Assembly (NCBI RefSeq): GCF_900019265.1
Contig: NZ_CYGX02000003.1
Location: 1 to 64,000, forward strand
Source of the DNA: Paraburkholderia ribeironis
GTDB taxonomy: Bacteria > Pseudomonadota > Gammaproteobacteria > Burkholderiales > Burkholderiaceae
Reading direction: 5' to 3'
Length of the DNA stretch: 64,000 nt
The notes under the pieces are model-generated. The model worked only from the letters and a program-made list of their open reading frames with translations, was not told the DNA's origin and did no database searches. The position numbers were made by a program, and so were the translations under genes. Shown piece by piece: positions 18,121 to 26,344 of this stretch (within the stretch, counting starts at the first letter, position 1; every line of letters starts with the position of its first letter).

Positions 18121-18825
18121 TTACTTTTTCGCGCGGCGGCCCACGCTCAACTGCCAGTAACGCTCAGTGGCGAAGACGTCGTCGTAATTGCCCGCGCCGA
18201 ATGCGCGCAACTGGCTCGCGTACGCATTGACCGCTTCGCGCTTGAGTTGCTCGCGGCGCTCGACATCGATCGTATAGTTCGCGCTCGGACTGGCCGGCGT
18301 CGCCACGATGCCGCGCTGCGCGAGATCGGCGAGCCGCGCCTGTACCGCGCCGGGCGTGCACCGGTGAATCGCTTCCTCGTAGCAGAACCAGGCCAGATGC
18401 GACAGACGCGGCAGGATTTCGCAGCAGGCTTCGAATACGCGTGCGTGATCGTCGTGATGCAGGCCGAGCGGCATCAGCAGCGTGTTCGCGGTCGAGCGAT
18501 AAATGGTTTCCTCGAGCGCCGCCGCCATTTTGGCGATCGACGGCGAGTCGGAATACTGGCTGGCGCGAAACGGCATACGTAGCGGAATCGCGTCGAGCAC
18601 CTCGAGCGCGCGATTGTCCTCGAGCGTGCGTTCGTGGACCGCGTCATAAGCGTTCTGGAAGCCCGATTTTTCATCCCAATCGGTATGCATCTCATGTTCG
18701 GGCGGCGCGGCGAACACCGTGCAGACCGCGGCATCGGGATGCGCGGCGAGCAATGCGCCGCAACTGAAAACGGCATCGTCGAAATGGGGCGAGACGATGA
18801 AAAGGCGTGGGCTGGTTTCGCTCAT
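18121..18825 (-). CDS. PIG-L family deacetylase
   Basis: This is a 234-aa zinc-dependent deacetylase of the PIG-L/LmbE family, which removes acetyl groups from N-acetylglucosamine-type conjugates. The metal and catalytic motif appears as SPHFDDAVFS at residues 11-20 (the usual form is PHPDD) and the third metal histidine lies in LGLHHDDHARVF. The natural substrate could be a sugar or lipid precursor; nothing nearby fixes it. ATG 18825 is chosen because the first beta strand starts 7 residues later. The upstream frame is Pro/Arg-rich and not credible. Confidence 0.82.
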   Translation of the reverse strand: MSETSPRLFIVSPHFDDAVFSCGALLAAHPDAAVCTVFAAPPEHEMHTDWDEKSGFQNAYDAVHERTLEDNRALEVLDAIPLRMPFRASQYSDSPSIAKMAAALEETIYRSTANTLLMPLGLHHDDHARVFEACCEILPRLSHLAWFCYEEAIHRCTPGAVQARLADLAQRGIVATPASPSANYTIDVERREQLKREAVNAYASQLRAFGAGNYDDVFATERYWQLSVGRRAKK

Positions 18826-18998
18826 GGGCGGCGGATACGGAGTTGAGCGGAGTTGAGGCGCGGCTGGCCGTATTTGACGCGTCGGTTGGCGAGGCGTGAG
18901 TACGCGCGAAAAATACCGCGTCAACTCAGCTTAGGCGGAATCGGTGCGGCTTGCGCGGTCGATCTGCATGCGCAAACAGTATGCCCCGCCCGGAGCAA

Positions 18999-20603
18999 CT
19001 ACGCACGCTCCGCCGCCAGCGCCGCCGCGCGGCTGAACGCCGTCACGATGGTGGCGACGATGTCCTCGCGCAGCCGGGCGTCCGCCGTTCTCAGCGCGTA
19101 CGACGGATGCCACGTCGGCACGATCAGCCGGCCGCGATGAGCGATGGTCTGCCCCAGGTATTCGGACAGATTGACGTGCGCGCCCGTCAGCGCTTTGAGC
19201 GCGGTCGCGCCGAGCGTGACCACGACGCGCGGCGCGACCTGCGTCAGCTCCTGTTCCAGCCAGTACTGGCAAGCTTCCGCCTCGCGGCGCGCGGGCGTGC
19301 GGTGGACGCGCTGCTGGTCGAGCGTTTCCCACTTGTAATGCTTGACCGCATAGGTGAGATATAGCGTCGCGCGGTCCACGCCGGCGCGCGCCAGCACGGT
19401 GTCCAGCAATTCGCCGGCGACGCCGGCGAAGGGCTCGCCCCGCTGGTTCTCGTACTCGCCGGGCTGTTCGCCGACCGCCATCAGCGTCGCGTGGGCCGGC
19501 CCGACGCCCGCGACGGCCTGCTTCGCGTTGCGCCACAGCGCGCAACGTCGGCAGGTGGCAAGCGGGCCATTCGGCTCGCGCAACGGCGGTGTGGTCGCCG
19601 AGTATTCGACTGGCGGCGTCTGCGCAATGGTGACCGTGGCGCTCCGCGCGCCGAGGCGGCTGCGCTCGCGTGCGATGCGCGCGGGCAGCGGCGGACCTGC
19701 GGGCGGTGTGCGCCAGTAGCGCAGCGGCACGGGCGCCGGACCGCCATTGAAGACGCTCGCGTAGTAGGCGAGCCAGAGCGCCTCGGTGGGCTCGCTGGTT
19801 GGGGCTTCGCCGGCCATGGCGCCCGGCGGCAAAGCCTGCGTGGCTTGCGCGCTTTCCTCCGTGGCGGGCTGGCCGATACGCAACAGCATGCCGTTCCAGA
19901 ACGCCGCGCCTTGCGGCGTGGCCAGCACCCACGTGGAATCGCCCATGCGTGGAGCGAACCGCGCGGCGGCGCGCTCCAGCAAATCGTGATGCGGTTCGTA
20001 CCAGCCGACGAATTCCGGCGGTCCCATCGACGGATCGCGTCGCCGGAACAGTGTGAGACTCAGCAGATCTTCGGTCTCGCGCTCGACCGACTGGACGCGT
20101 TGAGCGAGCAGCGCGCCGTCGGGGTCTTGCAGTTCGACGACGTGACGCTCGCCGCGCGTCCAACGCCACAGGATGCGGTATAGCAGCGCCCAGCGATCGG
20201 CTGCGCGGACGCACGCGGCCGTTTTGAGTCGGGCGAGCAGATCGCGGGGGATGGCGGGTGTGGCGAGGGCTGGAGTGTCAGTGGTGTTGGCGGGCGTTGC
20301 GCTATCCGTGTTGGTGGTGTTCGCGCTGTTGGTGTCGACGTTGTCGGTGTTCGCGTTGCCTGAGGTGCGGGTGGCGCCCACGGCGTGCACGGCGCCCGCG
20401 ACGTGCACAGCACTTGCAGCGCCGATGGCATCTGCTGCCATCCGCAGCCGCGCCTCTTGCCCAGCGTCCGAACCATTCGATACCGCCGCTTCTCCTTCGA
20501 CTTCAATCCACTCGATCAGCTTCGGCTCGACGCCTTGACGCAGCAGTTCTCGCGCCGCACGACGCCAGGCGGCAAAAGACGGTTCGATTGGAATGCGGTT
20601 CAT
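18999..20603 (-). CDS. DUF4130 - UdgX-type uracil-DNA glycosylase fusion under SOS control
   Basis: This is a 534-aa two-domain protein. Residues about 1-270 are DUF4130 (a putative DNA-metabolism domain, TIGR03915), interrupted by an Ala- then Asn/Thr-rich insert near 60-118. Residues about 340-534 are a family-4-like uracil-DNA glycosylase with GEQPG (378-382) and C351, C354 and C445 for an iron-sulfur cluster. H422 in VKHYKW replaces the usual fourth cysteine region. The loop QRVHRTP with H434 matches the UdgX loop whose histidine bonds covalently to the abasic site after uracil excision. A LexA box lies 54 bp upstream. The radical-SAM partner often found beside such genes is not here. Confidence 0.88.
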   Translation of the reverse strand: MNRIPIEPSFAAWRRAARELLRQGVEPKLIEWIEVEGEAAVSNGSDAGQEARLRMAADAIGAASAVHVAGAVHAVGATRTSGNANTDNVDTNSANTTNTDSATPANTTDTPALATPAIPRDLLARLKTAACVRAADRWALLYRILWRWTRGERHVVELQDPDGALLAQRVQSVERETEDLLSLTLFRRRDPSMGPPEFVGWYEPHHDLLERAAARFAPRMGDSTWVLATPQGAAFWNGMLLRIGQPATEESAQATQALPPGAMAGEAPTSEPTEALWLAYYASVFNGGPAPVPLRYWRTPPAGPPLPARIARERSRLGARSATVTIAQTPPVEYSATTPPLREPNGPLATCRRCALWRNAKQAVAGVGPAHATLMAVGEQPGEYENQRGEPFAGVAGELLDTVLARAGVDRATLYLTYAVKHYKWETLDQQRVHRTPARREAEACQYWLEQELTQVAPRVVVTLGATALKALTGAHVNLSEYLGQTIAHRGRLIVPTWHPSYALRTADARLREDIVATIVTAFSRAAALAAERA

Positions 20604-20656
20604 GGGACGCGCCGTGGGCGCGCGTGGTGAGATGCGTTAGCCCGTAGGACAAAAAA

Positions 20657-20676
20657 TACTGTATGGATATACAGTA
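20657..20676. promoter_or_regulatory. LexA (SOS) box
   Basis: TACTGTATGGATATACAGTA carries the CTGT-N8-ACAG core with an AT-rich centre. It sits 54 bp upstream of the UdgX-like gene on the minus strand. No plausible divergent plus-strand gene shares it, so it most likely controls that gene. Confidence 0.85.
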
Positions 20677-20794
20677 TGCACCCAAATGCGGGCTTGGATC
20701 AAGCCCATGCCACGGACGCTCCATGTGTCCACCGCCACGGCGCGACCGGGTAGCGCAAGGGCACCATCAGCGCCCTATCAGCGCACGGTCAGCG

Positions 20795-20931
20795 CACAGC
20801 CAGAGAGCACAGTCAGAGAGCACAGTCAGAGAGCACAGTCAGAGAGCACAGTCAGAGAGCATAGCCAGGGCACAGTCAGAGAGCACAGCCAGAGAGCAGC
20901 CAGAGCACAGCCAGAGCACAGCCAGAGCACA
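20795..20931. repeat. Degenerating 13-bp/11-bp tandem repeat
   Basis: Units of CACAGTCAGAGAG (13 bp) run head to tail, with four identical copies at 20808-20859. They decay to CACAGCCAGAG (11 bp) towards 20927. The array lies between the UdgX-like gene and the 3' end of the MocA-like gene and codes for nothing convincing. Confidence 0.9.
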
Positions 20932-20954
20932 ACCGGCACCCCGCCAGCACCCCA

Positions 20955-21542
20955 TCAAATCTTGCGCAAATCCTCCGGCGTATCGACATCTCGCAAAATG
21001 CCGGGGTCGTCGACATCCACCCTCGTTACGCGCTGCGACATCAGCAACGACTTCGCGCCGACATCGCCGTCGAGCGCGAGCAGTGCTTCGCGATGTTCGC
21101 TGCCGAAGCCGACCGGATGCCCACGCTGCCCTTGGTAAAACGGCGCGACTAGAGACGCGCCGTCGTCGAGCGTGCGCGACACGATTTCGATCGTCGCGGT
21201 GGCGATGCGCGGCATGTCTGCGAGCGCGACGATCCAACTTTCCGCGTCGTCGCTTGCTGCGATGCCGGCGGCGAGGCTCGCGCCCATGCCGCGCTCGGCG
21301 CCGGGCGCAAACACCACGTCGCAGCCGGCGTCGTTCAGGAGACGCGCGAGCGCATCCGAGCCGGGCCGCACCACGGCCAGCACGCGCGGCACGACGAGCA
21401 GCAGCCGATGCGCCGATGCGTACGCGACCGGTGTGCCATCGGGCATATGCGCGAGGAGTTTGTTGTGCAGGCCGTCGGGATCGAAGCGCGAACCGAGCCC
21501 GGCGGCGAGCAACACGCCGGTGGCGAGCGAGGCGTAGCCCAT
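20955..21542 (-). CDS. MobA-like NTP transferase (MocA-type molybdenum cofactor cytidylyltransferase)
   Basis: This is a 195-aa nucleotidyltransferase with the N-terminal motif GVLLAAGLGSRF (residues about 9-20), ADMP for metal binding, and the C-terminal DIDTPEDL-like DVDTPEDL. This pattern fits MocA/MobA-like enzymes, which attach CMP or GMP to molybdopterin. The paoABC-type operon on the same strand ends 582 bp upstream, so it plausibly makes the cytosine dinucleotide form of the cofactor for that enzyme. The normally conserved K of LxGSRFGxxK appears displaced (LHNKLL), so specificity is unconfirmed. Confidence 0.78.
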   Translation of the reverse strand: MGYASLATGVLLAAGLGSRFDPDGLHNKLLAHMPDGTPVAYASAHRLLLVVPRVLAVVRPGSDALARLLNDAGCDVVFAPGAERGMGASLAAGIAASDDAESWIVALADMPRIATATIEIVSRTLDDGASLVAPFYQGQRGHPVGFGSEHREALLALDGDVGAKSLLMSQRVTRVDVDDPGILRDVDTPEDLRKI

Positions 21543-21930
21543 GGGCAGTCACCGGTGGAGAGAATGAATTCGATTGTGCGATGCAGTGCAACGACAGGCA
21601 AGAGTCGATGCGTGGGCATGGCGCTTACCGTCGCATCTTCGCGGCGGGCTTGGGTGCGAGTATGCGTCGGCGTTTCATCTGGCGGCGACGCGCATTCTTG
21701 TCACCGTGAGACGCGCAGAGGCGAACGTGGGTGGGGGCTTCGCCTCGGAGAGGCGCAAACAACACCGGTGGTTTGATGAACTACCGCCTCGGCGCGCGCA
21801 GCGCCGCCGGAAGCATGACTGCCTTGTCACCAGGGCGGAATGTGTGAAGGCACAGATTCCAGATGCACCACTGCCCCCTCCAAGCCAGGGGACCCGCTTA
21901 AGAATTAGCGGTTTGAAGCCGCTTTCTTTG

Positions 21931-21963
21931 CCTACTTTCTTTGCGGCATGCAAAGAAAGTAGG
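21931..21963. repeat. Palindrome of a likely dispersed Burkholderiaceae repeat
   Basis: CCTACTTTCTTTGC and its exact complement flank a 5-base loop, giving a 14-bp perfect stem. A smaller hairpin (GCGG...CCGC) and a second CTTTCTTTG precede it. I recall this CTACTTTCTTTGC motif with the neighbouring GGGGCAACGCGAATAG as recurring between genes in Paraburkholderia; the window alone shows only one copy. Confidence 0.65.
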
Positions 21964-22001
21964 TGCCGCCCCGCACAGGGGCAACGCGAATAGACCACAA
22001 G

Positions 22002-22088
22002 CAACTCAAGAAAAGGCCCACACCACAAAACAACCCAAAGAAAGACCAACACCACAAAACAACTCAAGAAAAGACCAACACAATAAGA
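22002..22088. repeat. Three 29-bp tandem repeats, AC-rich
   Basis: Three imperfect copies of a 29-bp unit begin at 22002, 22031 and 22060, each starting CAACTCAAGAAAAG or a close variant and ending in ACCACAAAA. They lie just past the paoC stop. No function is evident. Confidence 0.8.
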
Positions 22089-22124
22089 AGCCCACCCAAA
22101 GCGTCGCGCAGGCAACAAAAAAAC

Positions 22125-24341
22125 CTACCCTACCCCCATCACCTTATCAAGCGTCATCGGCAGATCCCGCACCCTCACGCCGGTGGCGTGATACACCGCA
22201 TTTGCAATCGCCGCCGGCACCCCCGTAATCCCGATCTCCCCGATCCCTCGCACGCCGAGCGAGTTGATATACGGATCGGGCCGATCAATGAACGCGATGT
22301 CGAGCGAACCGATATCCGCATTCACCGGCACGTGATACTCCGCGAGATTCGCGTTGGTAAAGCGCCCATAGCGCGTATCGAGCGACGATTCCTCCTGCAG
22401 CGCCGCGCCGATACCCCACACGATGCCGCCCATCATCTGGCTGCGCGCGGTCTTCTGGTTGAGCACGCGTCCCACGTCGTACACGGCGACGACGCGCGGC
22501 ACGCGGATCGTGCCGAGTTCGGCATCGACATGCACCTCGACGAACACCGCGCCGAACGAGTGAAACGAGTACTTCTGCTTTTCGTCGCCGGGCTTGACCG
22601 TCGAGGTCGCCTCGATCGGCTTGCCGCCCGAGCGCGCGATGATCGCCGCGGCCGGATCGCGTCTGCCCGGTTGCGAGCGGCTCATCACCCAGCCGTTTTC
22701 GACCGTGATGTCATCCGGCGCGATGCCGTGCACCGGCGAGGCCGGGTCGGCGAGCGCGAGCGCGATCAACTGGCTGCGCGCCTGACTGGCCGCCTCGCGC
22801 ACGGCCGGCGACACGCTCGCCGCCGATTGCGATCCGCCCGACACCGGCGCGTGCGGCAGCGTCGAGTCGCCGAGCGCGAAGTGGATGTTCTCCGGCGCGA
22901 AGCCGAGCGAGTCGGCAGCCACCTGGGTCATCACCGTGTAGGTGCCGGTGCCGATGTCCTGGGTGCCGGAGGCGACCATCGCGGTGCCGTCCGGCAGAAT
23001 CCGCGCGATCGCCGCGGCTTCGCTGCGGTTGGCCGGATAGGTCGCGGTCGCCATGCCCATGCCGATCAGCGTATTGCCGTCACGCATCGAACGCGGCGCG
23101 GCGGCGCGTCGCGACCAGCCGAATTTCTCCGCGCCGATCTGATAGCACTCGCGCAGCGACTTGCCCGACCACGGCTTGTTTTCCTGCGGATCGGTTTCCG
23201 CGTAGTTCTTCAGGCGAAGCGCGAGCGGGTCCATTTTCAACGCGGCCGCGAGTTCGTCCATCGCCGATTCCAGCGCGAACGAACCGGTGGTTTCACCCGG
23301 TGCGCGCATGAAGGTCGGCGTGCCGAGATTGAGCGGCACGATCCGGTGCGTGGTCACCTGGTTGGGCACCGCGTACAACATGCGCGTGACCATGCAGCAG
23401 GTCTCGGTCCAGTCTTCGATCATCGACGTGTTGGAGAAGCTGTCGTGGCGTATCGCCGTCAGCGTGCCGTCGCGCCGCGCGGCGATCACCAGATGCTGTT
23501 CCGTGTGCGGCCGCGCACCGACCGGGCCGAACATCTGCGGCCGCTCCAGCACCAGCCGCACCGGGCGGCCGGTCTGCCGCGCCGCCATCGCGCACAACGA
23601 CACGTGCGACCACGACGAGCCCTTGCAACCAAAGCCGCCGCCGATGAACGGCGAGATCACGCGCACATCGCTCGCGGCAATGCCGAACGTTCTGGCGACC
23701 GCCTGGGCCGCGCCGCTGACGCCTTGCGTCGAATCGTAGAGCGTGAGGTGCGGGCCGTCCCAGCGCGCCATCGTGGCGTGCGGCTCCATCGGATTGTGAT
23801 GCTCGAAGGGCGTCGTGTACGTCGCGCTCACATGCACCGGGCCGCTTTGCAGGCCGTCTTCGAAACTGCCGCGTTGCGTGTCGGTTTGCCGTCCTTGCGG
23901 TTTGTCAGGCGCATGCGCGTTCGGCTTGGCCTGCGCGAAATCCACGGTCGCGGCGCTGGCCTGATAGACGATGCGCAACTGGCGCGCGGCATCGGTTGCG
24001 TGTTCGAGCGTGTCGGCGACCACCACCGCGACGGGCTCGTTGCTGTAGTGGACCTCGTTGTCCTGCAAGAGCGACAGCCAGCGGCTGGCCGGCGGCGCCA
24101 CCGTCGGCTTGCCGCCGTTCGGCAGACGCGGCGCGTTCTGATGCGTCATCACCAGCAGCACGCCGGGCACCGCTTGCGCGCGGCTCGCGTCGATCGACGC
24201 AATGGTGCCGCGGGCAATCGTGCTGGTCACGAGCACCGCATGCGCGAGGCGCGCTTCGGGGAATTCGCCGGCATAGCGTGCCTCGCCGGTGACTTTGAGC
24301 AGACCGTCGCTGCGGTCCATGGGTTGACCGATCAGATTCAT
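22125..24341 (-). CDS. paoC: Molybdenum-binding subunit of a PaoABC-type aldehyde oxidoreductase
   Basis: This is a 738-aa large subunit of the xanthine oxidase family, carrying the molybdenum cofactor and the catalytic site that hydroxylates aldehydes to acids. The proposed catalytic glutamate lies in VRGIGEIG near residue 700, and GGGFGCKG near the middle is a typical cofactor loop. It resembles E. coli PaoC (YagR) rather than xanthine dehydrogenase. It has no signal peptide of its own and would leave the cell with the Tat-tagged PaoA. GGGAGG precedes the ATG, and the start overlaps the paoB stop by 4 bp, so translation is probably coupled. Confidence 0.88.
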   Translation of the reverse strand: MNLIGQPMDRSDGLLKVTGEARYAGEFPEARLAHAVLVTSTIARGTIASIDASRAQAVPGVLLVMTHQNAPRLPNGGKPTVAPPASRWLSLLQDNEVHYSNEPVAVVVADTLEHATDAARQLRIVYQASAATVDFAQAKPNAHAPDKPQGRQTDTQRGSFEDGLQSGPVHVSATYTTPFEHHNPMEPHATMARWDGPHLTLYDSTQGVSGAAQAVARTFGIAASDVRVISPFIGGGFGCKGSSWSHVSLCAMAARQTGRPVRLVLERPQMFGPVGARPHTEQHLVIAARRDGTLTAIRHDSFSNTSMIEDWTETCCMVTRMLYAVPNQVTTHRIVPLNLGTPTFMRAPGETTGSFALESAMDELAAALKMDPLALRLKNYAETDPQENKPWSGKSLRECYQIGAEKFGWSRRAAAPRSMRDGNTLIGMGMATATYPANRSEAAAIARILPDGTAMVASGTQDIGTGTYTVMTQVAADSLGFAPENIHFALGDSTLPHAPVSGGSQSAASVSPAVREAASQARSQLIALALADPASPVHGIAPDDITVENGWVMSRSQPGRRDPAAAIIARSGGKPIEATSTVKPGDEKQKYSFHSFGAVFVEVHVDAELGTIRVPRVVAVYDVGRVLNQKTARSQMMGGIVWGIGAALQEESSLDTRYGRFTNANLAEYHVPVNADIGSLDIAFIDRPDPYINSLGVRGIGEIGITGVPAAIANAVYHATGVRVRDLPMTLDKVMGVG

Positions 24342-25339
24342 GCGACACCTCCCGTGCGTGCGGCGGCCTGGTTGACTGCGCGCACGATCGCGCGTTGCGC
24401 GAGCTGCACCTTGAAGCGATTGTCGTGTTGCGGCCGTGCGTCGGCGAGCGCGGCGGCGGCGGCGTTTTTCAGCCTCGCCTGCGTGAGCGCCTGACCGTTG
24501 AGCAGCTGTTCCGCGGCGCTCGCCCGCCACGGTTTGTGCGCGACGCCGCCCAGCGCGATGCGCGCGGTCCTCACATGCTCGCCGTCCATCTGCAACGCCG
24601 CGGCCACCGAGACCAGCGCGAATGCGTAACTGGCGCGGTCACGCACTTTCAGATAGTGGGTGTGTGTGCTGAAGAGCGGCGGCGGCAGGTCGACCGCGGT
24701 GATCAGTTCGCCGGGCTGCAAGGTGGTATCGAGGTCGGGCCGGTCGCCGGGCAGGCGGTGGAAATCGGCGAACGCAATGGTCCGCTCGCCGGCGGGGCCG
24801 CTCACGCGCACGACGGCATCGAGCGCGGCGAGCGCCACGCTCATATCCGACGGATTCACCGCGATGCATTGCGGACTCGCGCCGAGAATCGCATGGCCGC
24901 GGTTGTTGCCGTCGAGCGCCGCGCAGCCGCTGCCGGGCGTGCGCTTGTTGCATTGCGTGAAGGCCGTGTCGTAGAAGTAGCCGCAGCGCGTGCGTTGCAG
25001 CAGATTGCCGCCGACCGTCGCCATATTGCGCAATTGGGCCGACGCGCCCGCCAGCAATGCTTGCGACAGCAACGGATATTGCTCGCGCACCAGCGCGTGA
25101 TTCGCCGCATCGCTATTGCGCACCAGCGCGCCGAGACGGATGCCGCCGTCGGGCAGCGTCGTCACCGTGTCGAGCCCGCTGATGTGCGTGATGTCGATGA
25201 GCCGCACCGGCCGCGCCACGCCGCCTTTCATCAGATCGAGCAGATTGGTGCCGCCGCCGATGAATACCGCGCCCGGCTGTTGCACCGCGCGGATTGCGCC
25301 GGCGACGTCGCCGGCGCGTTCGTAAGAGATCGCATCCAT
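24338..25339 (-). CDS. paoB: FAD-binding subunit with extra Fe-S insert (PaoB type)
   Basis: This is a 333-aa FAD subunit of the molybdenum hydroxylase complex. The FAD-binding motif [15 protein letters not shown] (26-40) and [12 protein letters not shown] (108-119) are present. C119, C130, C139 and C158 lie in the FYD...[10 protein letters not shown] insert, which in E. coli PaoB binds a [4Fe-4S] cluster not found in ordinary xanthine dehydrogenases. Electrons would pass from the molybdenum centre through PaoA's clusters to this FAD. It begins 13 bp after paoA and ends inside the start of paoC. ATG 25339 has ACGGAG ahead; the longer frame upstream is paoA's Gly/Ser tail read in another frame. 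Confidence 0.88.
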   Translation of the reverse strand: MDAISYERAGDVAGAIRAVQQPGAVFIGGGTNLLDLMKGGVARPVRLIDITHISGLDTVTTLPDGGIRLGALVRNSDAANHALVREQYPLLSQALLAGASAQLRNMATVGGNLLQRTRCGYFYDTAFTQCNKRTPGSGCAALDGNNRGHAILGASPQCIAVNPSDMSVALAALDAVVRVSGPAGERTIAFADFHRLPGDRPDLDTTLQPGELITAVDLPPPLFSTHTHYLKVRDRASYAFALVSVAAALQMDGEHVRTARIALGGVAHKPWRASAAEQLLNGQALTQARLKNAAAAALADARPQHDNRFKVQLAQRAIVRAVNQAAARTGGVA

Positions 25340-25352
25340 GCTGGTTGCTCCG

Positions 25353-26201
25353 TCAGGCGTGGCCGAGGGTGGCGTTGCGATTGCTGCTATCGCCACTGCC
25401 GCCGCTGTTGCCGCCGCTGTTGCCACTGCCGTTGCCACCGCTGTTGCCGTTTCCGCCGATGCCGACCCCGCCGGTCCCGCCGTCATGCACGCTGCTGCGA
25501 GCGCCGGTCTGCACCCCACCGTCGTGCACCGCGCGTATCGCGGCGACGATATTCCCGTACGCGCCGCAGCGGCAGATGTTGCCGCTCATGCGCTCGCGGA
25601 TCTCGTCGTCGGAGAGTTGGGCGGGGCGGCTGCGGACATCGGCGGTGACGGTGCTGGCCGTGCCGTTGCGAAATTCGGTCAGTAGAGCGGTCGCCGAACA
25701 CAGCTGGCCCGGCGTGCAGTATCCGCACTGAAACGCATCGTGTCCGATAAAGGCGCGCTGCAGCGGACTCAACGCGGCAGGGGTCGCGAGCCCTTCGACC
25801 GTCGTGATGTTCTCGCCCTCGTGCATCACGGCGAGGGTCAGACATGCGTTGATGCGGCGGCCGTCGGCGAGCACCGTGCAGGCGCCGCACTGGCCGCGAT
25901 CGCAGCCTTTCTTCGTGCCCATCAAGCCCGCGTATTCGCGCAACGCGTCGAGCAGGGTCACGCGCGGCTCGAGTTGCAGCGTGTAAGCGCGGCCGTTGAT
26001 CGTCAAGGTGACCGGGCGCGGCGGCACCGGCTCACGAGTCGGCGCTGGCGGCGCGGCCGGCGTCTGGGTCTGTGCGCGCAGGTGCGGCGCCGCGCCGATC
26101 GTCGCGGCGGCGGCCGCCGATTGAAGGAAGCGGCGGCGTGACGGTTGCTGTGGGGAGGCGGCTTCGTCGCAAGGTGGCTGACATTCGTTGTGCGTAGACA
26201 T
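25353..26201 (-). CDS. paoA: Tat-exported [2Fe-2S] subunit (PaoA type)
   Basis: This is a 282-aa iron-sulfur subunit. A twin-arginine signal ([18 protein letters not shown], about residues 21-40) marks export of the folded complex to the periplasm. The plant-type [2Fe-2S] domain has CDRGQCGAC, and the second domain has CGYCTPGQ with CRCGAYGN. After the fold ends (near residue 235) there is an unusual 45-residue tail of Gly, Asn and Ser repeats that E. coli PaoA lacks as far as I recall. It is the first gene of a paoABC operon divergent from the hydroxybutyrate oligomer hydrolase, with 143 bp between them. Confidence 0.88.
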   Translation of the reverse strand: MSTHNECQPPCDEAASPQQPSRRRFLQSAAAAATIGAAPHLRAQTQTPAAPPAPTREPVPPRPVTLTINGRAYTLQLEPRVTLLDALREYAGLMGTKKGCDRGQCGACTVLADGRRINACLTLAVMHEGENITTVEGLATPAALSPLQRAFIGHDAFQCGYCTPGQLCSATALLTEFRNGTASTVTADVRSRPAQLSDDEIRERMSGNICRCGAYGNIVAAIRAVHDGGVQTGARSSVHDGGTGGVGIGGNGNSGGNGSGNSGGNSGGSGDSSNRNATLGHA

Positions 26202-26344
26202 AACGTTCGGTTGACTCCATCGAAAGGTCAATGCAGGCTAGCGAGGCGTCGGTATCCGAAGCGTCGCCTTCGAACAGATGCGATGCAGCAATTTCGGTGC
26301 CGTTGCACAGACAACCGTATGAAAAAATAACGGAGACAGCAAAG

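Larger units (their letters stand above)
21543..22124. other. Repeat-rich gap between paoC and the MocA-like gene
   Basis: No credible gene is present. The gap holds a 14-bp stem palindrome at 21931-21963 and three 29-bp repeats at 22002-22088. Composition drops to markedly AC-rich near 22000-22120, unlike any neighbouring gene. Frames here translate to low-complexity Lys/Thr/Gln or Arg-rich peptides. Confidence 0.6.

Noticed and set aside
21675..22118. A 147-aa minus-strand frame with hydrophobic N-terminus between paoC and the MocA-like gene
   Set aside because: It runs through the palindrome and the 29-bp repeats. Translations of this repeat family are known as false hypothetical proteins, and no ribosome binding site is present.
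22125..26201. Xanthine dehydrogenase (XdhABC) as identity of the molybdenum hydroxylase operon
   Set aside because: The separate Tat-tagged iron-sulfur subunit and the four-cysteine insert in the FAD subunit point to the PaoABC type instead.
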